From Gordionus sp. m RMFG-2023 (taxonomy: Eukaryota > Nematomorpha > Gordioida > Chordodea > Parachordodidae), in the NCBI RefSeq assembly GCF_954871325.1, contig NC_088775.1, forward strand, positions 76,175,561 to 76,239,560: a stretch of 64,000 bases of DNA, given 5' to 3'. The notes below the pieces were generated by a model. The model was not told the DNA's origin and did no database searches. It was given only the letters and a program-made list of their open reading frames with translations. Numbering within the stretch: position 1 is the first letter of the stretch; every line of letters begins with the position of its first letter. The position numbers and the translations under genes are program-made. This document shows, piece by piece, positions 12,769 to 24,895 of this stretch.

Positions 12769-14370
12769 GTTTATGTTTGTATGTGCTATTTTTTTAAAAA
12801 AAATCCAATAATACGTATATTAATATTTATCTATTTATGTAATTGGATGGTTTTTTATTTGTAATAATGAATTGGATTTATATAAGTGATTCTCTCTCCT
12901 ATTGTAACTATACAATCTATATTAATAATTAATGGAAATGGAAACCTTTAGATTCCAGAATAACTTGACAAGTTCCTACGTGTCGCCTGAAACAATATTT
13001 ATTTAAAAAAAATATATATCGTTTTAAGATGATTAATTAAAGAAATTATAAGGTACGCTATGAAAGCTCTTAAAATAAAAGTATATAATTTATATTTATT
13101 ATGATTGTATAAGTTCTTTATTTAATAATTTATGATCAATTACATTATAGTAATATAAATAAAGCGATTTATTTGCAAAGATAAAAAGAATTTTTCTCGA
13201 TATTAAAAACGTTTTTGATTAATTAATTTTTCTAAAATTCAAGCTAATTTTTTAGTAATTTTTTTATACAGTATAATATAATTATGTATTCTCTTTGACA
13301 TTTCTTCGATAACCGCATTATTAGATCATGGCAGAATTATTACTGCATTAAGAATTGTAATTTAATTGTGTAGTTTGCTTTATGAACATATTTATGATTA
13401 CGAATATATACATCAAATTAATTACTTTCTATGCGTTAAGTCGTTAGAAGCGAAATGAAGTCTCTAAAATATATTCTGCTCTTAGGCAAGAATTATTCTT
13501 TTAAAAACACAACAAATGATATGCATTTAGAGTTAGAGCATGTTTCATGATATGTCATTTTAGCATTGATTTATAGATTATTTTTTTAAAATATAATAAA
13601 TATCCATTCTCTGCCCCCCCCCCTTTAGCGGTGCTACCCTTAGGCAATGTCTAGACACGCCATATGAACAGTCAAGATTTTGAGTCAGCCTTAACTTTAG
13701 AAAATAAATTGCATCCACTCCTTAATCACCGTTTGGCAAAAGAAACTATTTTTTTAATGTCCGCAACGAAAATGAATTGACAGGCCCTAAATCTCTAGAA
13801 AATTTCGTAAATTTTGAATCGAATAATTTAATATAATTTTGCATGAATCGATTAATTTAAAAGTACAAGTGTTATTTTAATAAGAGAATTATTATCATTT
13901 TATAATAACTTCATCTTTTCTATTCTATTTTATAGAAAGGATGAATATTTTTTTTATATTTTATTACAAAAAAAGGATAAAATTAAAACATTTTATTGCT
14001 TAATTTTTATTTTTAATCGCACGTAAGAATAAAAATAAATAGTTACTTTAATATATATGAAAAAGCCATTTCTTTAATAAAAGGTATATAAAGTTTTCGT
14101 TTCTTTTTTTAGACATGCGATTTTTGTATAGATGTAGAAGCGTTATTATTCACACTTTTTCTGTTTGCATAATTTTACCGTATAAATATTTATTACTCTG
14201 AAAATGCCATAATAATTGATTAGGTTTGCTGTAGCTTTGATTTAAAAAAGAACAATTTAATCTAGATTTGCGTATAATTTAAACAATTTGGAAAATATTT
14301 ATTAACTACTGTTGAAAAGTTACTTTTGAAAACTGGTCACTGTTACTAGATAGATTTTTGTAAAATAACT
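12769..14370. other. No recognisable gene
   Basis: AT-rich sequence with a C tract at 13614-13623 followed by tttagcggtgctaccctta, which may be a decayed B-type end. I see no partner end and no coding segment. Confidence 0.5.
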
Positions 14371-14631
14371 CAAAGGAGTAGCCAGGGGTAAGGGCAAGTA
14401 AAATCCGCCCTTCGAGAATTTACCTGTTCTTGTAAATATCTTGTTAAGCAAGTAAGAACCCCCCCCCCCCCCCCCCCCCATACACCCTCCCACACTCACT
14501 TCGCTACATATATAACATATCACTATAAACAAGGATTTGAATAAAAAATGTGAACAAAAGTTAATAATTTCTTTAAATAACGAACCCCTACCTCCACCGC
14601 ATCTCTTAGCAAAATCCTGGCTACACTTATG
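14371..14631. mobile_element. Short B-type hAT-like element, B5
   Basis: A 261-bp stretch with inverted ends caaaggagtagccagggg and aaatcctggctacacttatg, both variants of the CAGTGGCGTAGCCAGG terminus of the B-type elements here. It includes a C tract of about 19 at 14460-14479. No matching target duplication is visible. Confidence 0.5.
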
Positions 14632-14673
14632 ACATTGCTAGTTATATTTTTCAAGTGAATTATTTATAATTTA

Positions 14674-16015
14674 TAATCATGTAAACGTTACTTTAAAGAA
14701 ACTCGTTACGTTTGAAAGGAGGAGCGCGTTTCCGTTACTCGTTATACCTTGTGAAAAAAGGAGCGGGTTACTCGCTATTAAAAAAGTAACGTATTACTCG
14801 TTATTATATAGATTTTCCTTTTATTTATTTTTTTCATTCCAAAATTATATTTTAAAAGATTAATTAGATTTGTAATAATTTTTATTTAATTTGAACAACA
14901 ATTTATTTTCAAAAATATAGATCGGTAAATAAGAATGCTTAGTGCTCTACTCAACTCCGTGCCAAACTCACATTTAACTGTATAAAAGAATGGGAGGGTT
15001 GTATCATATTTCATAAATCAACATTTTAATTGAGGAAATTTATTAAAAATATGAAAAGAATGATCTTTATTTTCAAAAAATCTTATTGGATCGATCATCT
15101 TTATGAGAATCTTTATTCAGATTCTCATCAATTTTTTTTATCTTTATCAGAATTTAATCTGAATTCATACTAAAGTAATTCCTTAGAATAAAAGGTGAAA
15201 TATATGGTTCCACGGGCAGAATTGCAATATGACAATCCTTTAAAAACAAAAGATTATTTTATTCAATTTAAAAATATATCAAAAACTTTCGTATAAAAAT
15301 AATTATTATTATACTTTCACCTTTTTTTTCCTTTTTTAAACATTCTCTTTTAAAACAAAAATAAACAAAAGCGTTATTAATTTATTAAAATATATAACAC
15401 TCTCTAACATCAATCACCATATCCCTCTCTCATATAATCATGATTACTACAACACATAGGTTTACTTTCATATGTATTTTGAGCCTCTGGACACCGAGGT
15501 TGAAATATTTGAATTAGGGCACAATCTAAACAAAGTGTAAATTAATGATCTTAATTTTCTTTATTTGTATATTAAATATTTTATACTGGGGCCAGGGAAT
15601 AGTTACATCTCATCTGAAGAAATAAGTATTTTTGATATATATTTTTATAAAATAAATTATAATATTAGACAATACAAATTAACATACCTTGGTCTTGATT
15701 GATTTAATATTAATTAGATTAACAATCACTGTACAAAATTCAACAACAAATATATAATGAATGAATTGAAAATGACGAACTTTGGTTGTTGAACTAAATT
15801 AAAAACTCAGCTTTATTTATAAGAAATATATGATATAATAATACTAAATTTATCTTCCATATTTTTTAAGAAAAAATTTAAAGAATAAAGCGTAATGTTT
15901 GTCGTTGGCGTTATGCAAAGATAAGCGTTACTCGTTACCTTTTAGCAAAAGAATAGAGTTCCTTTTCTTAAAAAGATAACGTCATTAATTTCACCGACTT
16001 TACTTTACAACACTC
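14674..16015 (-). mobile_element. D-family hAT element, copy D2
   Basis: A 1342-bp element. The left end (taatcatgtaaacgttact) is a mutated form of the TAGTGCTGTAAA end; the right end is ttactttacaacactc. The flanking 8-mers ataattta (14666-14673) and ataaatta (16016-16023) differ at one position. Subterminal arrays of CGTTACTCGTTAC motifs and the interior match D1 and D3. No long open frame survives. Confidence 0.8.
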
Positions 16016-17000
16016 ATAAATTATCTATTTATATAATGAATTAAGTTTATATAACTTTTTATTATACAAAATAAAACATGATTATTGATAATATACAGAG
16101 GTGTAAAAAAATGGGTAAGGGAGGATCTCAAATGGATTCAAATTTTTTAATATTCATTTTTAGACGATAAGGTTCACTTTAAATATTTCAAATTAAAAAA
16201 ATAACAATATTTTTTAGTTTCTTTATTATAAATATTTTCTTATATAACTAAACGTTAGGCCTACAAAAAAGCAAATCGAAAAAAATAAATTATTTTTTGC
16301 AAAAAAAATTATAAACAGATATGGATGTTTTATAAATGACACTTTTATAAGGATTTGACTAAAAAAAACTAAACTAATTGTCATTTGTAAATCAAAATTT
16401 ATAGAAAAAAAACGAAACAAAATAAAACCCAATGATTTTATAACGTTATCCATATAAATTGGCCAAAAACACTCGATTTTTGATTAGAATTGCTTAAAAA
16501 ATCGAAATTCTTTACTGTACATTATTTCTTCGTTCTAATATTCAAATTTTATTAAAATTTTCTAAAAATACACAATGATCTCATTTTATAAACATCAAAA
16601 TATAATACCGAAAAATATATTTTTGATAACACGGGAAAACGATCCCTATTCGATCTCCACCATTCTAGCGGGCTCTTATTAGAAGTGATTCTTAATTCAT
16701 TAAAATATGTTTTAACCTCACATATTGATGAAATCATTTTGTTTGAAAATTTATTCATGTTTGACTGTACTATTGAGTTAATTAATGTTGTATTGTTATT
16801 ATATTTCCCTTGGTATTCATTATATACACTCTTGAATTTTTGTAATCGTTGTTTTATTTATGTTATACGATGTGGGTAATTGTTCAAAAAATTTTATTTT
16901 CAGTCTAGGATCTAATATTGTTATTTTTCAATATTTGTTACGATAATAATTTTATCGCATTGATAGTATTTATAAATTCCCGATTAAATGAATTAAATGT
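16016..17000. other. No recognisable gene
   Basis: AT-rich sequence. The short open frames near 16.2-16.9 kb have composition typical of random AT-rich DNA and no resemblance to known families. Confidence 0.5.
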
Positions 17001-17889
17001 TTGATTAACTAATCATAGAAAAGGATGACAAGATTTAGGGTAGGATATGTGTCACCATAGATATCTTCGGTAAAATCAAAAAAGTCTTTAATTTGTTTTG
17101 TATATTTATTAAAGCTATCAAATCATCCTAGAAAAAAAGTAATATTTAATAAATAAACCTTAATTACTTCACTCAGTTGTCTTTCATTGATATCAAATCA
17201 TCATATATTTCTTTATATATTGATGGATTTATTGATTTCTATCAAAAATTGAGAATTTAATATATCATATCCCTTGAATTTCATAACTTTATAATAATTT
17301 GTCTTATTTAGTATAATCTTCTAGAGATGTGTTTAATAATAATATTTTTATTTGATATGGTATTTGATTGAGTGAAATTTTCGATATTCAGCTTTCATTT
17401 GAAGTATCTTTCTTTAATACGAAATAGTTTTTTGATAGATCTCTTACAGTTATTTAGTTTTATAAATTGTTTCATATTGATATTTAATTCCATCACATCT
17501 TTAATAGTTTTATAGTACCATAGCGATTTGTACATCGTGTAGTTCCCTTTAAATGTATAGAGCTATGTGATGGTATCATGTACTAGATTGTGATCAAAAT
17601 TTCTTATTATGTGGGCTAGAAACTGGATTCGGCGTTTTTAAATGGTATGTTGATGTATAATTTGATGTTTTCCAAAGATTAGCATTTTAGATATTTGGAT
17701 AAAAGATACCATTAATGATTCGGAGACAATTATTAAAAAGGATCGGAGCCCTCTACTTTCTGTTTTGTAATTTCCTATATGTCACTTCCATAAAGTAATA
17801 TGGGAATTATTGTCAAGTTGAACATACGTAGTCTGGTAAATACCGAGATCTCCTTTGTTTTTCACAATCTCATGTACATGTAGAAAACA
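17001..17889 (-). pseudogene. Old APE-type LINE (L): C-terminal RT region and 3' part
   Basis: On the minus strand the segment nearest A1 reads RLRMFNLTIIPILLYGSD, the segment that follows the reverse transcriptase core in many LINEs. Sequence further left is decayed, and the 3' end is not sharply defined. It is the downstream part of an element whose upstream parts lie at 23566-24740, 24816-24895, 31006-31345 and 32322-32760. Later insertions separated these parts. Confidence 0.6.
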
Positions 17890-20086
17890 CCTCTGGCTAG
17901 TGTTGTTAAAAACTAGTTATATTTTAAAAATTGTAACTAGTTGTATTTTTGAAATGTAACTACCAAAGTAACTAGTTACTTTCAAAAATATGTATGTATA
18001 AATCTAAATAGTGATAAATTAATAAATTTATTAATTAAAAATTTTGTTTAAATGTCTGATTGTGTTCGCAAATGATATGAAACACTAATATAATTTCCCG
18101 TCCAAATAGATTTTCTTTCTTAAATTGTTACATTGCTGGGCTTCATAATTTTGTAAAAAATTCAAGTAATAAACCTATTTTTTAATATTATATTTTTTTA
18201 CAAATTTAGCACAATATATTCCATATTTTTTGCCCTCAAGTTGCTGGCAATATTTATACTCTGAAATTTAATCAGTAATAAATGTATTTTTTTTTAAATT
18301 TTACTAAATTAGATCATAAAACTTAGTATAAGGAAAGACAAAGATTTAGATTATTTTAGAATTAAATAATCAATATATAAAATACTAATACTAAATTAGG
18401 TCATAACTTACTAATAAGGAAAAACAAAGACTATGAAAGAATGCAGATATCAAATATCATTTCCTTCAACAAGAGATTAATCAAATACCCTTCATTCTAT
18501 AGGCTAATTTAATTTTTTTGAAAATTAGGCTAGTTTTGTCCTGGTATAGGTAAATTCCATGATCTAAATGTTTTCCAAATTATACAATAGAATACATATA
18601 TAATTAAATAAGAAATAAATTTTCTAATACCCTTCCCTTATTATTCTTATTATCACAATTTTTTTGACAAAAACTCCAAAATTATACAGTTCTACTATAA
18701 GCTATAGACTTGAATGCTGATGAATTAACATAAAAAAATATATTTGCAATAAGTTTTAAATAAATATTTGCAACAACTGCATATATAAATATTATATTTG
18801 CAAATATTTGAGTGAAAAAATCATTAATTCTTAATACAAATCATAATCTAAAACCCATTTTTAGAATTAATAGACCTTTTTAAAATTTATAATAACCAGA
18901 TGAGCACTGCTCAAATTTTTAAAAATGATTGCTTTTACATAGTTGGAAGAAAACATATCAGATTTAAGAACCCAGAACAACTTTTTCTTTAAAACCAAAA
19001 CTCTTTTTTGTCAAGGAGCCCTGCAAATTCAATTTTTTTTTCAGTTTCACCTTGAATTCCAATGATTTAGCCTAACCTGAAATTTATTTTTTGGCCTGGT
19101 CTGAATTTTTATTTGTAATTAAATTATATATAAATTAGACACCTTTTAAAATTGCATGTTTCACCTGTCAATAGATTATTCTATTCCTAATCTAGATAAG
19201 TGTTATTTATTATTTCCTAGATAGAAATAAAATACAATATGAATTCTTAGTCTGATTCATCATTTGATGAGGATAAAATTCTAATGGTTCAGGATGACGT
19301 AGAAATTGTACGTTCCCCTTCTTTGCAAAAAATGGACCTGCCTTGGCCAAGTTTTGGGAAATATTTTGAATTCCATAAAGAGAAGGCTGGTAGTACACGT
19401 AATATTATTGTCAAATCTCTTCAATGTCTTCCAAATAAAAAGTATTTTTCAGCATCTTAGTCATCCAAATTTCTGCACAATAACAGATAATGTAAGCAAT
19501 TTTTCAAAGGCCTTTCGGTATGCCTAACTATTTACTTTATATATTATATTTTTCTTAGAATATTTAGCTCCCCATCTTCTTTATTGGAGGAAGATAATGA
19601 GATATTGAAAGATCTCAAAAGAAGATATGTCTTCCTCTAGGCTAATCAATTATGATATATTCGACTACCTTCCCAGGCATTGAAGATGTTCTTGTCATAC
19701 ATTAAACTTAGTGCAACACAAGATTTCAACAAAATATTTTCAAAAATGAGGAGTATAAGAAAGTGTATAACTTTTATATCTAAATGCCAACGTTCATGGA
19801 ACTTACAAAACAAATCTAGGTCATCAGCTGAGCTTACTAAAAAGTGATTACATTCTCAACTGCCGTATCCCGTTATAACAAGATAGGGTTCCTTTTATAA
19901 ATCTCTGGCTAAAATATTATCATTTTTAAATGAAGTGCCTATGGAAATGGATCTATTCTGTGATGAATTAAAATTGTATAGATTCACATCACATGATCGT
20001 GGTTTTATAAAAGAATATTGTAGTGTAAATTTAAATTAATGTCTTATAAAAAATTTACATTTAAAAATTAGATTATGCAACCAGCG

Positions 20087-21642
20087 CAGTGGCGTATTCA
20101 GGATTTTCTTATAGGGGGGGGGAAATTTTTGGGGGGGCTTCGCCCCCAAACCCCTTTTACCTGGCCTTCGGCCAGCTTTTCCCCGGCCTTGGGTCTTATT
20201 TAGCTATTCTATTAAATTATTCATAATTTAATAATATAATTTAATAATAATTATATTTCTATTTTTAACTATTATTTACTAATTCGTGCTTATGGATAGG
20301 ATATTACAAGCCTCTTTTTATTATTTCAAGTTAGGTATATTATATTTAATAAAGTATTTTTAAATGTAAAGGTTTTAAATGTAAAGTTGAAATAAAGTGT
20401 AATGTCATTTTTTTATAAAATTTGCTTTAAAAACTAGCCTCAGCTTAAATTCTCATACAATATAAGTAGAATATAATTTTTTTATTGAAAATACTAATAG
20501 TAGTGTGTTTAAAATATTGACTAGAAAATAATTAAATTAACAAGTTTTTTTAACTTTTTATCAAATACAAGATTTTTAATTATTTCGTTTGTCGTTGGAA
20601 CCAAATCTCTGTGTATATTTAACAGAGCTAACCCATTTAGCCGAGATTAAGTAATTCGTAAATATGTTTTAAACCTTCTCAAGTTGGGAAAAGTCCTTTC
20701 ATTCGTACATGTTGTAATAGGCAAACATGCAAGAATATAAAACAACTTCGAAATATTAGGAAATTGAGCCAAGGTTTCTTTACACCGATTGAGCGCATCA
20801 ATAGCATGCTCAGGTAAAATAGCTAAACGTATAAATATTTATACCACAATTCGAATTCACTGATTAAATTTATTTCAGTATCAATCTCACAGGAATAAAA
20901 TTTTTCTAAATATTTAATTTTACCAATAGTGGCATTAGAAAATAAAGAAGGATCTTTGGGTAATAAAACTTGAAGATTGCTAAAGACTTGTTTTTTATCT
21001 AAAACCCGTACTTTTATTTGCGATAAAAAAGTATCTAAGAATGGGATGAAAATGGATATATTATAATATTCTTCAGTTGAGCCAATATTTATTTTCATCT
21101 CAATAATGGCCTAGGTGCTAGGCGAGGTTTAATTAGTGTTATATCATAAAATTTAGCCTTCGATTCAACGTCTAGATAAATATTATGAAAATATTTATCT
21201 ACATTCATTTTATTGTATCTACCTGTTCATGTATATTTCCACCAAATCAATAACCTGAACCAAATCTAAATTTGGTTTTTGTAAATTTCTACAAAGTAGT
21301 TAGCTAAAAATAATTTATTGATGCAACTAGCAGCAATAATAAACTCTGATTGATCAATTAAATTCAATAATGATATCGCTGCTGACGACACATTACATTT
21401 TTTCATGCTCAGCCTTATTTATAAATTATCGTTTGATTTCAATCTCTTTGATTAAATATTTTTCCATTTTATTAATATTTTTGAATAATATGTTGGAAAA
21501 TTGATATTCAAATATTTGTAAAATTTTGATTGGTGGGGGGGGGGGAATTTTTATTAGCTTAAAATGATATTTATGAAAATAGTCAAATTTGCGATGGGGG
21601 GGGGGGAAATTTCCCCCTTCCCCCTTATTGGTTACGCGCCTG
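20087..21642 (-). mobile_element. B-type hAT element B1, nested in A1
   Basis: A 1556-bp element starting cagtggcgtattcaggatt and ending ggttacgcgcctg, with a perfect 8-bp duplication aaccagcg at 20079-20086 and 21643-21650. G tracts and a gcttcgccccc stem lie just inside the ends (20115 onwards; 21534 and 21597). The empty site is readable in A2, where the equivalent sequence is uninterrupted. It carries the C-terminal half of a transposase on the minus strand. Confidence 0.9.
20580..21400 (-). pseudogene. hAT transposase C-terminal half (B1; ZMYM1/THAP12-like group)
   Basis: Read on the minus strand, it begins near 21.37 kb with LIDQSEFIIAASCINKLF. It continues through an open stretch (20823-21098) containing EEYYNISIFIPFLDTFLSQI, then ILPEHAIDALNRCKETLAQF and the dimerisation signature ITTCTNERTFPNLRRFKTYL near 20.7 kb, ending around GLALLNIHRDL near 20.6 kb. 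This is the C-terminal part of hAT transposases related to ZMYM1/THAP12-like proteins, from memory of those families. The N-terminal zinc finger and the first catalytic acidic residues are missing, and stops and frame changes occur. I infer a dead, internally deleted copy. Confidence 0.75.
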
Positions 21643-21842
21643 AACCAGCGGCTAAAGCTATTGATATACTCGAAGGTGAAAAATACATGTATCTGGGCTA
21701 TTAAACTCCACCAATAACACAGATATTTATATGTCTGGAAGATGAGCAAGGATTAAAATATTGTCAACCTTTAAAAGATGCTATATTTGCTGGTATTAAA
21801 TAAAAATTAAATAATATTTATAAATTAATAATATAATATTAT

Positions 21843-22755
21843 TAGTGCTGTAAACATTTTTAAAAAAATCGAACGCGTTCGCGTTCAACGTTCATTGACA
21901 AAAATCGAACGCGTTCACGTTCAAATTCAAAAAAAGGAACGCGTTCAAGTTCATGAACGCGTTCATGCGTTCAAAATTTTATGATAAATTTTTTTTAAAA
22001 TTGAATTTAATATAAATAAATAAATGCCTTATATTTTTCAACACAATATATTAGCCATGATAAAAAATAATAGTTTTATTTTGATAATATAATTATAAAT
22101 ACAATATAATAGAGCGATAAAAAAATAAATTTATAAAAAATTTTTCTTATTAATTTTTAATAATAATTGCTTTTCAAAATTTTCATCTGATAGGGATGAA
22201 CGCTTGGCAGTTAATACAGCGTTAGCTATACTAAAAACTATTGAATTACCTTTTGATTTTAAAACAGTGAAATATTTATGATATTTGGGCCATGGTAATT
22301 CTAATTCATCTAATATTGAATTTTGATTTTCAGAATCTGATGATGAAATATTTATATCCATGCAATTAATAAACTTTAATCTTATCTTCTCTAGCAGCAG
22401 CACGTTATGGTACGTTAATTGCAATATGAAAGAGGAAAAAGTAAAAACAGCTGATTATAAAATATAAGACTTTTTTGTTAAAAAATTGGATTAAATATTA
22501 ATTTTTCAAATAAATAAAAATATAAGACATTTTTGTTAAAAAATGCGGATTAATATTAATTTTTCAAATAAATAAAAATAAAAAGTGTTTTTAAAATTGA
22601 ACGAACGTAAAATTGAACGCGTTCATCAAAGAAAAGGAACGCGTTCTCGTTCAAAGTTCGTCAAAAAAAAAGGAACGCCGTTCATCACCTTTTTTCAAAA
22701 AAACGAACTTCGTTCACGAACGCGTTCATTTTGAATGCGTTTGTTTACAACACTA
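21843..22755 (-). mobile_element. C-family hAT element C1, nested in A1
   Basis: A 913-bp element with ends tagtgctgtaaacattt and gtttacaacacta and a perfect duplication aatattat at 21835-21842 and 22756-22763. Both subterminal regions hold arrays of GAACGCGTTC palindromes and half sites: about four at the left and about five at the right. The empty site is visible in A2. It contains one open frame of 97 codons on the minus strand, an internally deleted transposase. Confidence 0.92.
22131..22424 (-). CDS. Mini-ORF of C1: N-terminus fused to C-terminus of a hAT transposase
   Basis: The frame is 97 codons from ATG to stop. Residues about 22-64 are acidic/serine-rich and then read LELPWPKYHKYFTVLKSKG, which matches the segment just before the BED zinc finger in A2 ([17 protein letters not shown]). 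Residues about 65-97 read IANAVLTAKRSSLSDENFEK, the end of the hAT dimerisation domain. The zinc-binding cysteines and the whole catalytic core are deleted, yet the two ends are joined in frame. It cannot transpose DNA. It could be a relic, or in principle a small dimerisation-competent protein; the second idea is speculation. Confidence 0.6.
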   Translation of the reverse strand: MQLTYHNVLLLEKIRLKFINCMDINISSSDSENQNSILDELELPWPKYHKYFTVLKSKGNSIVFSIANAVLTAKRSSLSDENFEKQLLLKINKKNFL

Positions 22756-23565
22756 AATATTATAGGTTTAATGATAATTAAAACATTATTGCTGCAATTT
22801 TTCATCCATTATTTAAAACTGAATGGCCTTGGATAAGGCAAGAAAGTAATAGAACAAAAAGAAGGAAATTTTAAGTTTAGTAAATACTCTAATACCTTAA
22901 GGTGAATCTCAGACAAATGAATCATGTTCAAAACCAACATCATTTGATGTAGTTGAAATTTTTTGACCTAAAACGACAAAATATTGTTAATAAGAACGTA
23001 TAGAAATTTATAAAATCCAATAATAACACATTATCTTTATATGATTTCCCAAATTTAAAATTACTTTTTATTAAATATAATGTTGTCCTTACATCAAGTA
23101 CTCCTCGTAGAGCGTTTATTCAGTCTAGGGAAGCTCATTTTTGGAGAGAAACGAGCGCGTCTCTTAGATATAAATTTTGAAATCAATTTGGTGTTAAAAC
23201 AAATAAACATTTATTAAACTCTAATTTTTATGAAAAATAAATATATGTTTTTTTTTCAATGCAAATATATATTTTATATTTCGATGTAAATAAAATATTC
23301 TATTTCCCGATATTTTTTTCAGTTTAATTATTTTTTTTATATAAATATATTGTATATATTTTTTAATAATTGATTATAATTTGTATATCCTAATTTTTTT
23401 ATTAAATAAATGCGTTCAGTAATAAATAATGTGTAATATGAATGATGTATAAAGTAATGTATAATGTAACTAGTTACTTTTGACATATAACTGTAACTAT
23501 AACTAGTTACATTTGTAAAAATGTATGTAAGTTACTAGTTATATTTTTACCAATCAAGCACTTAA

Positions 23566-24740
23566 TTTTGTCTATTTTAACTGCGTTAGCTCCGACCGTA
23601 AAATTTTGATGCGGTGGCGCGTATGGGGAGTGGAGAATAACCGTTTTGTTGAAATTTATCTCTACTCCAACTCTATGACTTAAGATTTCTAATAGGTAGA
23701 GTAAATTTTTGGTTTCTTCAATATTTTTGGTTATCACTACAATGTAATCTGTATATGATATAATTTTATTTTCAAAAAGTAGCATCTCGTTCCCAATATC
23801 TATTAGATTAGCCACTGCATCTTTAATGATTTTATTTATTATGATGTTAGGCAAACGTGACGATAGAATACAACCTTATTTAACACCTTTTTTATTCTGA
23901 AGGAAGGGGATATTTTATTAATTTTGAAGCAGCAAATAGGTTGGAGTAGTGATTTTTTAAAATGTAAATAATGTTTACACTCTTACAGCGTTTCCCATAT
24001 AGCTTCTTGATTAACATTGTCAAACTCAAAAGCCGAAGTAAAAGGGTAATTTTATTTTCAACATTTATACAAAATTATTTTCAGGGCTAATAAGTTCTTG
24101 TATGTTTTTATCTGGTCTATACGGGTATATGTATTTGGGGAAAGGTGGGGTGTTTTTTAAGAGGACCATAAAAATCCTTGAAACGCTGGATGTAAGGGCT
24201 AGAGCCCGGTAATCTACAATGTGGATCTTTAATTTTATGGAAATTACATAGGAAGGATTTGTTCCATTTTTTGCTTTCCCATATTTTAATAAAGAGGGTA
24301 AAAGGAAGGAGGATGTTGTTACAGTTGCAGTTTTTAGGTAATCTGTTGTGATATTATAAAGTCCCAGAGCTTTGTTTTTCTGTAGTTTTTTGAATATTTT
24401 ATTAATGGAGAAACCAGATGGGGGTGGGGCCGGGATGTTTATATTTGTGGGTAGACTTGCTTTTCGTGAGTCGAAGATCCTCATATAATGATCAAGCCAT
24501 GATTATCTTGCCGTCTAATAATGGAAAGTTTTCTAAACTGTAAGGTTTATAGATATATTTTAATTTTTTATAGGCGTCGTAAATTCTATTATCTTTCATG
24601 TCCTTATCAAAATCAAGGGCTTTCTTTGCGATGTAAACCCGTCTATCGTTCCGTAGAAATATCTCTATGTTTGTCCATAGGTTGCTATTTGAGCCATTAT
24701 TTACTCTAAATTGATTTATTTTTACTAGATTTATAAACGA
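23566..24740 (-). pseudogene. Old APE-type LINE (L): reverse transcriptase region
   Basis: Two open stretches on the minus strand. At 24065-24484, KIFKKLQKNKALGLYNITTD corresponds to the first RT motif (normally KAPG-D-I), and VDYRALALTSSVSRIFM corresponds to the D-Y-R-P-I-S-L-T-S motif. At 23566-23854, IISYTDYIVVITKNIEETKN sits where the catalytic Y-A-D-D lies, with the second aspartate lost, followed by GVEINFNKT. Read order along the minus strand is correct. The element is dead and older than the hATs that interrupt it. The clade is not assigned. Confidence 0.75.
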
Positions 24741-24751
24741 AAGGGTTGATT

Positions 24752-24812
24752 TTGAACGCTTTTGTGAACGGAGTTCGTTTTTTTGAAAAAAAATGATGAA
24801 CGGTTTCCTTTA
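24752..24812. mobile_element. Solo end of a C-family hAT
   Basis: The segment with tttgtgaacggagttcgttt and gatgaacggtttcctt is the inverse of the right terminus of C1 (ggaacgccgttcatcacc / cgaacttcgttcac). Only one end is recognisable, so it is a fragment within the LINE L region. Confidence 0.5.
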
Positions 24813-24815
24813 TCC

Positions 24816-24895
24816 ATTAACAAATTATTATCTGATTCTGCTAGATCACCTTTAAAAAGTTTCCAGAATCCTTCTACGGTTCCGTGATCAGTTCA
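24816..24895 (-). pseudogene. LINE L fragment between C-type end and K
   Basis: A short piece continuous with 31006-31345 once element K and one TSD copy are removed. It is placed by position and continuity, not by motif. Confidence 0.4.

Larger units (their letters stand above)
19240..23240 (+). pseudogene. Decayed BED-type hAT transposase (A1)
   Basis: Segments match A2 piece by piece: DLPWPSFGKYFEFHKEKAG near 19.34 kb (start of the BED finger region), [17 protein letters not shown] near 19.5 kb (catalytic core region), a stretch near 19.9 kb equivalent to the [15 protein letters not shown] block, and the C-terminal block with the KRARLLD-like motif near 23.1 kb. Frames are interrupted many times, and two other hATs lie within it. 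It is non-functional. Confidence 0.75.
17898..23565 (+). mobile_element. hAT element A1 (BED-finger type), decayed, with two nested hATs
   Basis: The left end is tagtgttgttaaaaactagttat; the right end is a degraded inverted form finishing around 23565. Reiterated TAACTAGTTAC palindromes sit near both ends. It is the same family as A2 in opposite orientation, but far more decayed and interrupted by B1 (20087-21642) and C1 (21843-22755); the net length is about 3.2 kb. It lies inside LINE L. Matching target duplications were not found, so the right edge is approximate. Confidence 0.75.

Noticed and set aside
14320-14532. Open frame with a glycine-rich centre
   Set aside because: The glycines come from the C homopolymer at 14460-14479 read on the other strand; it overlaps the B5 element.
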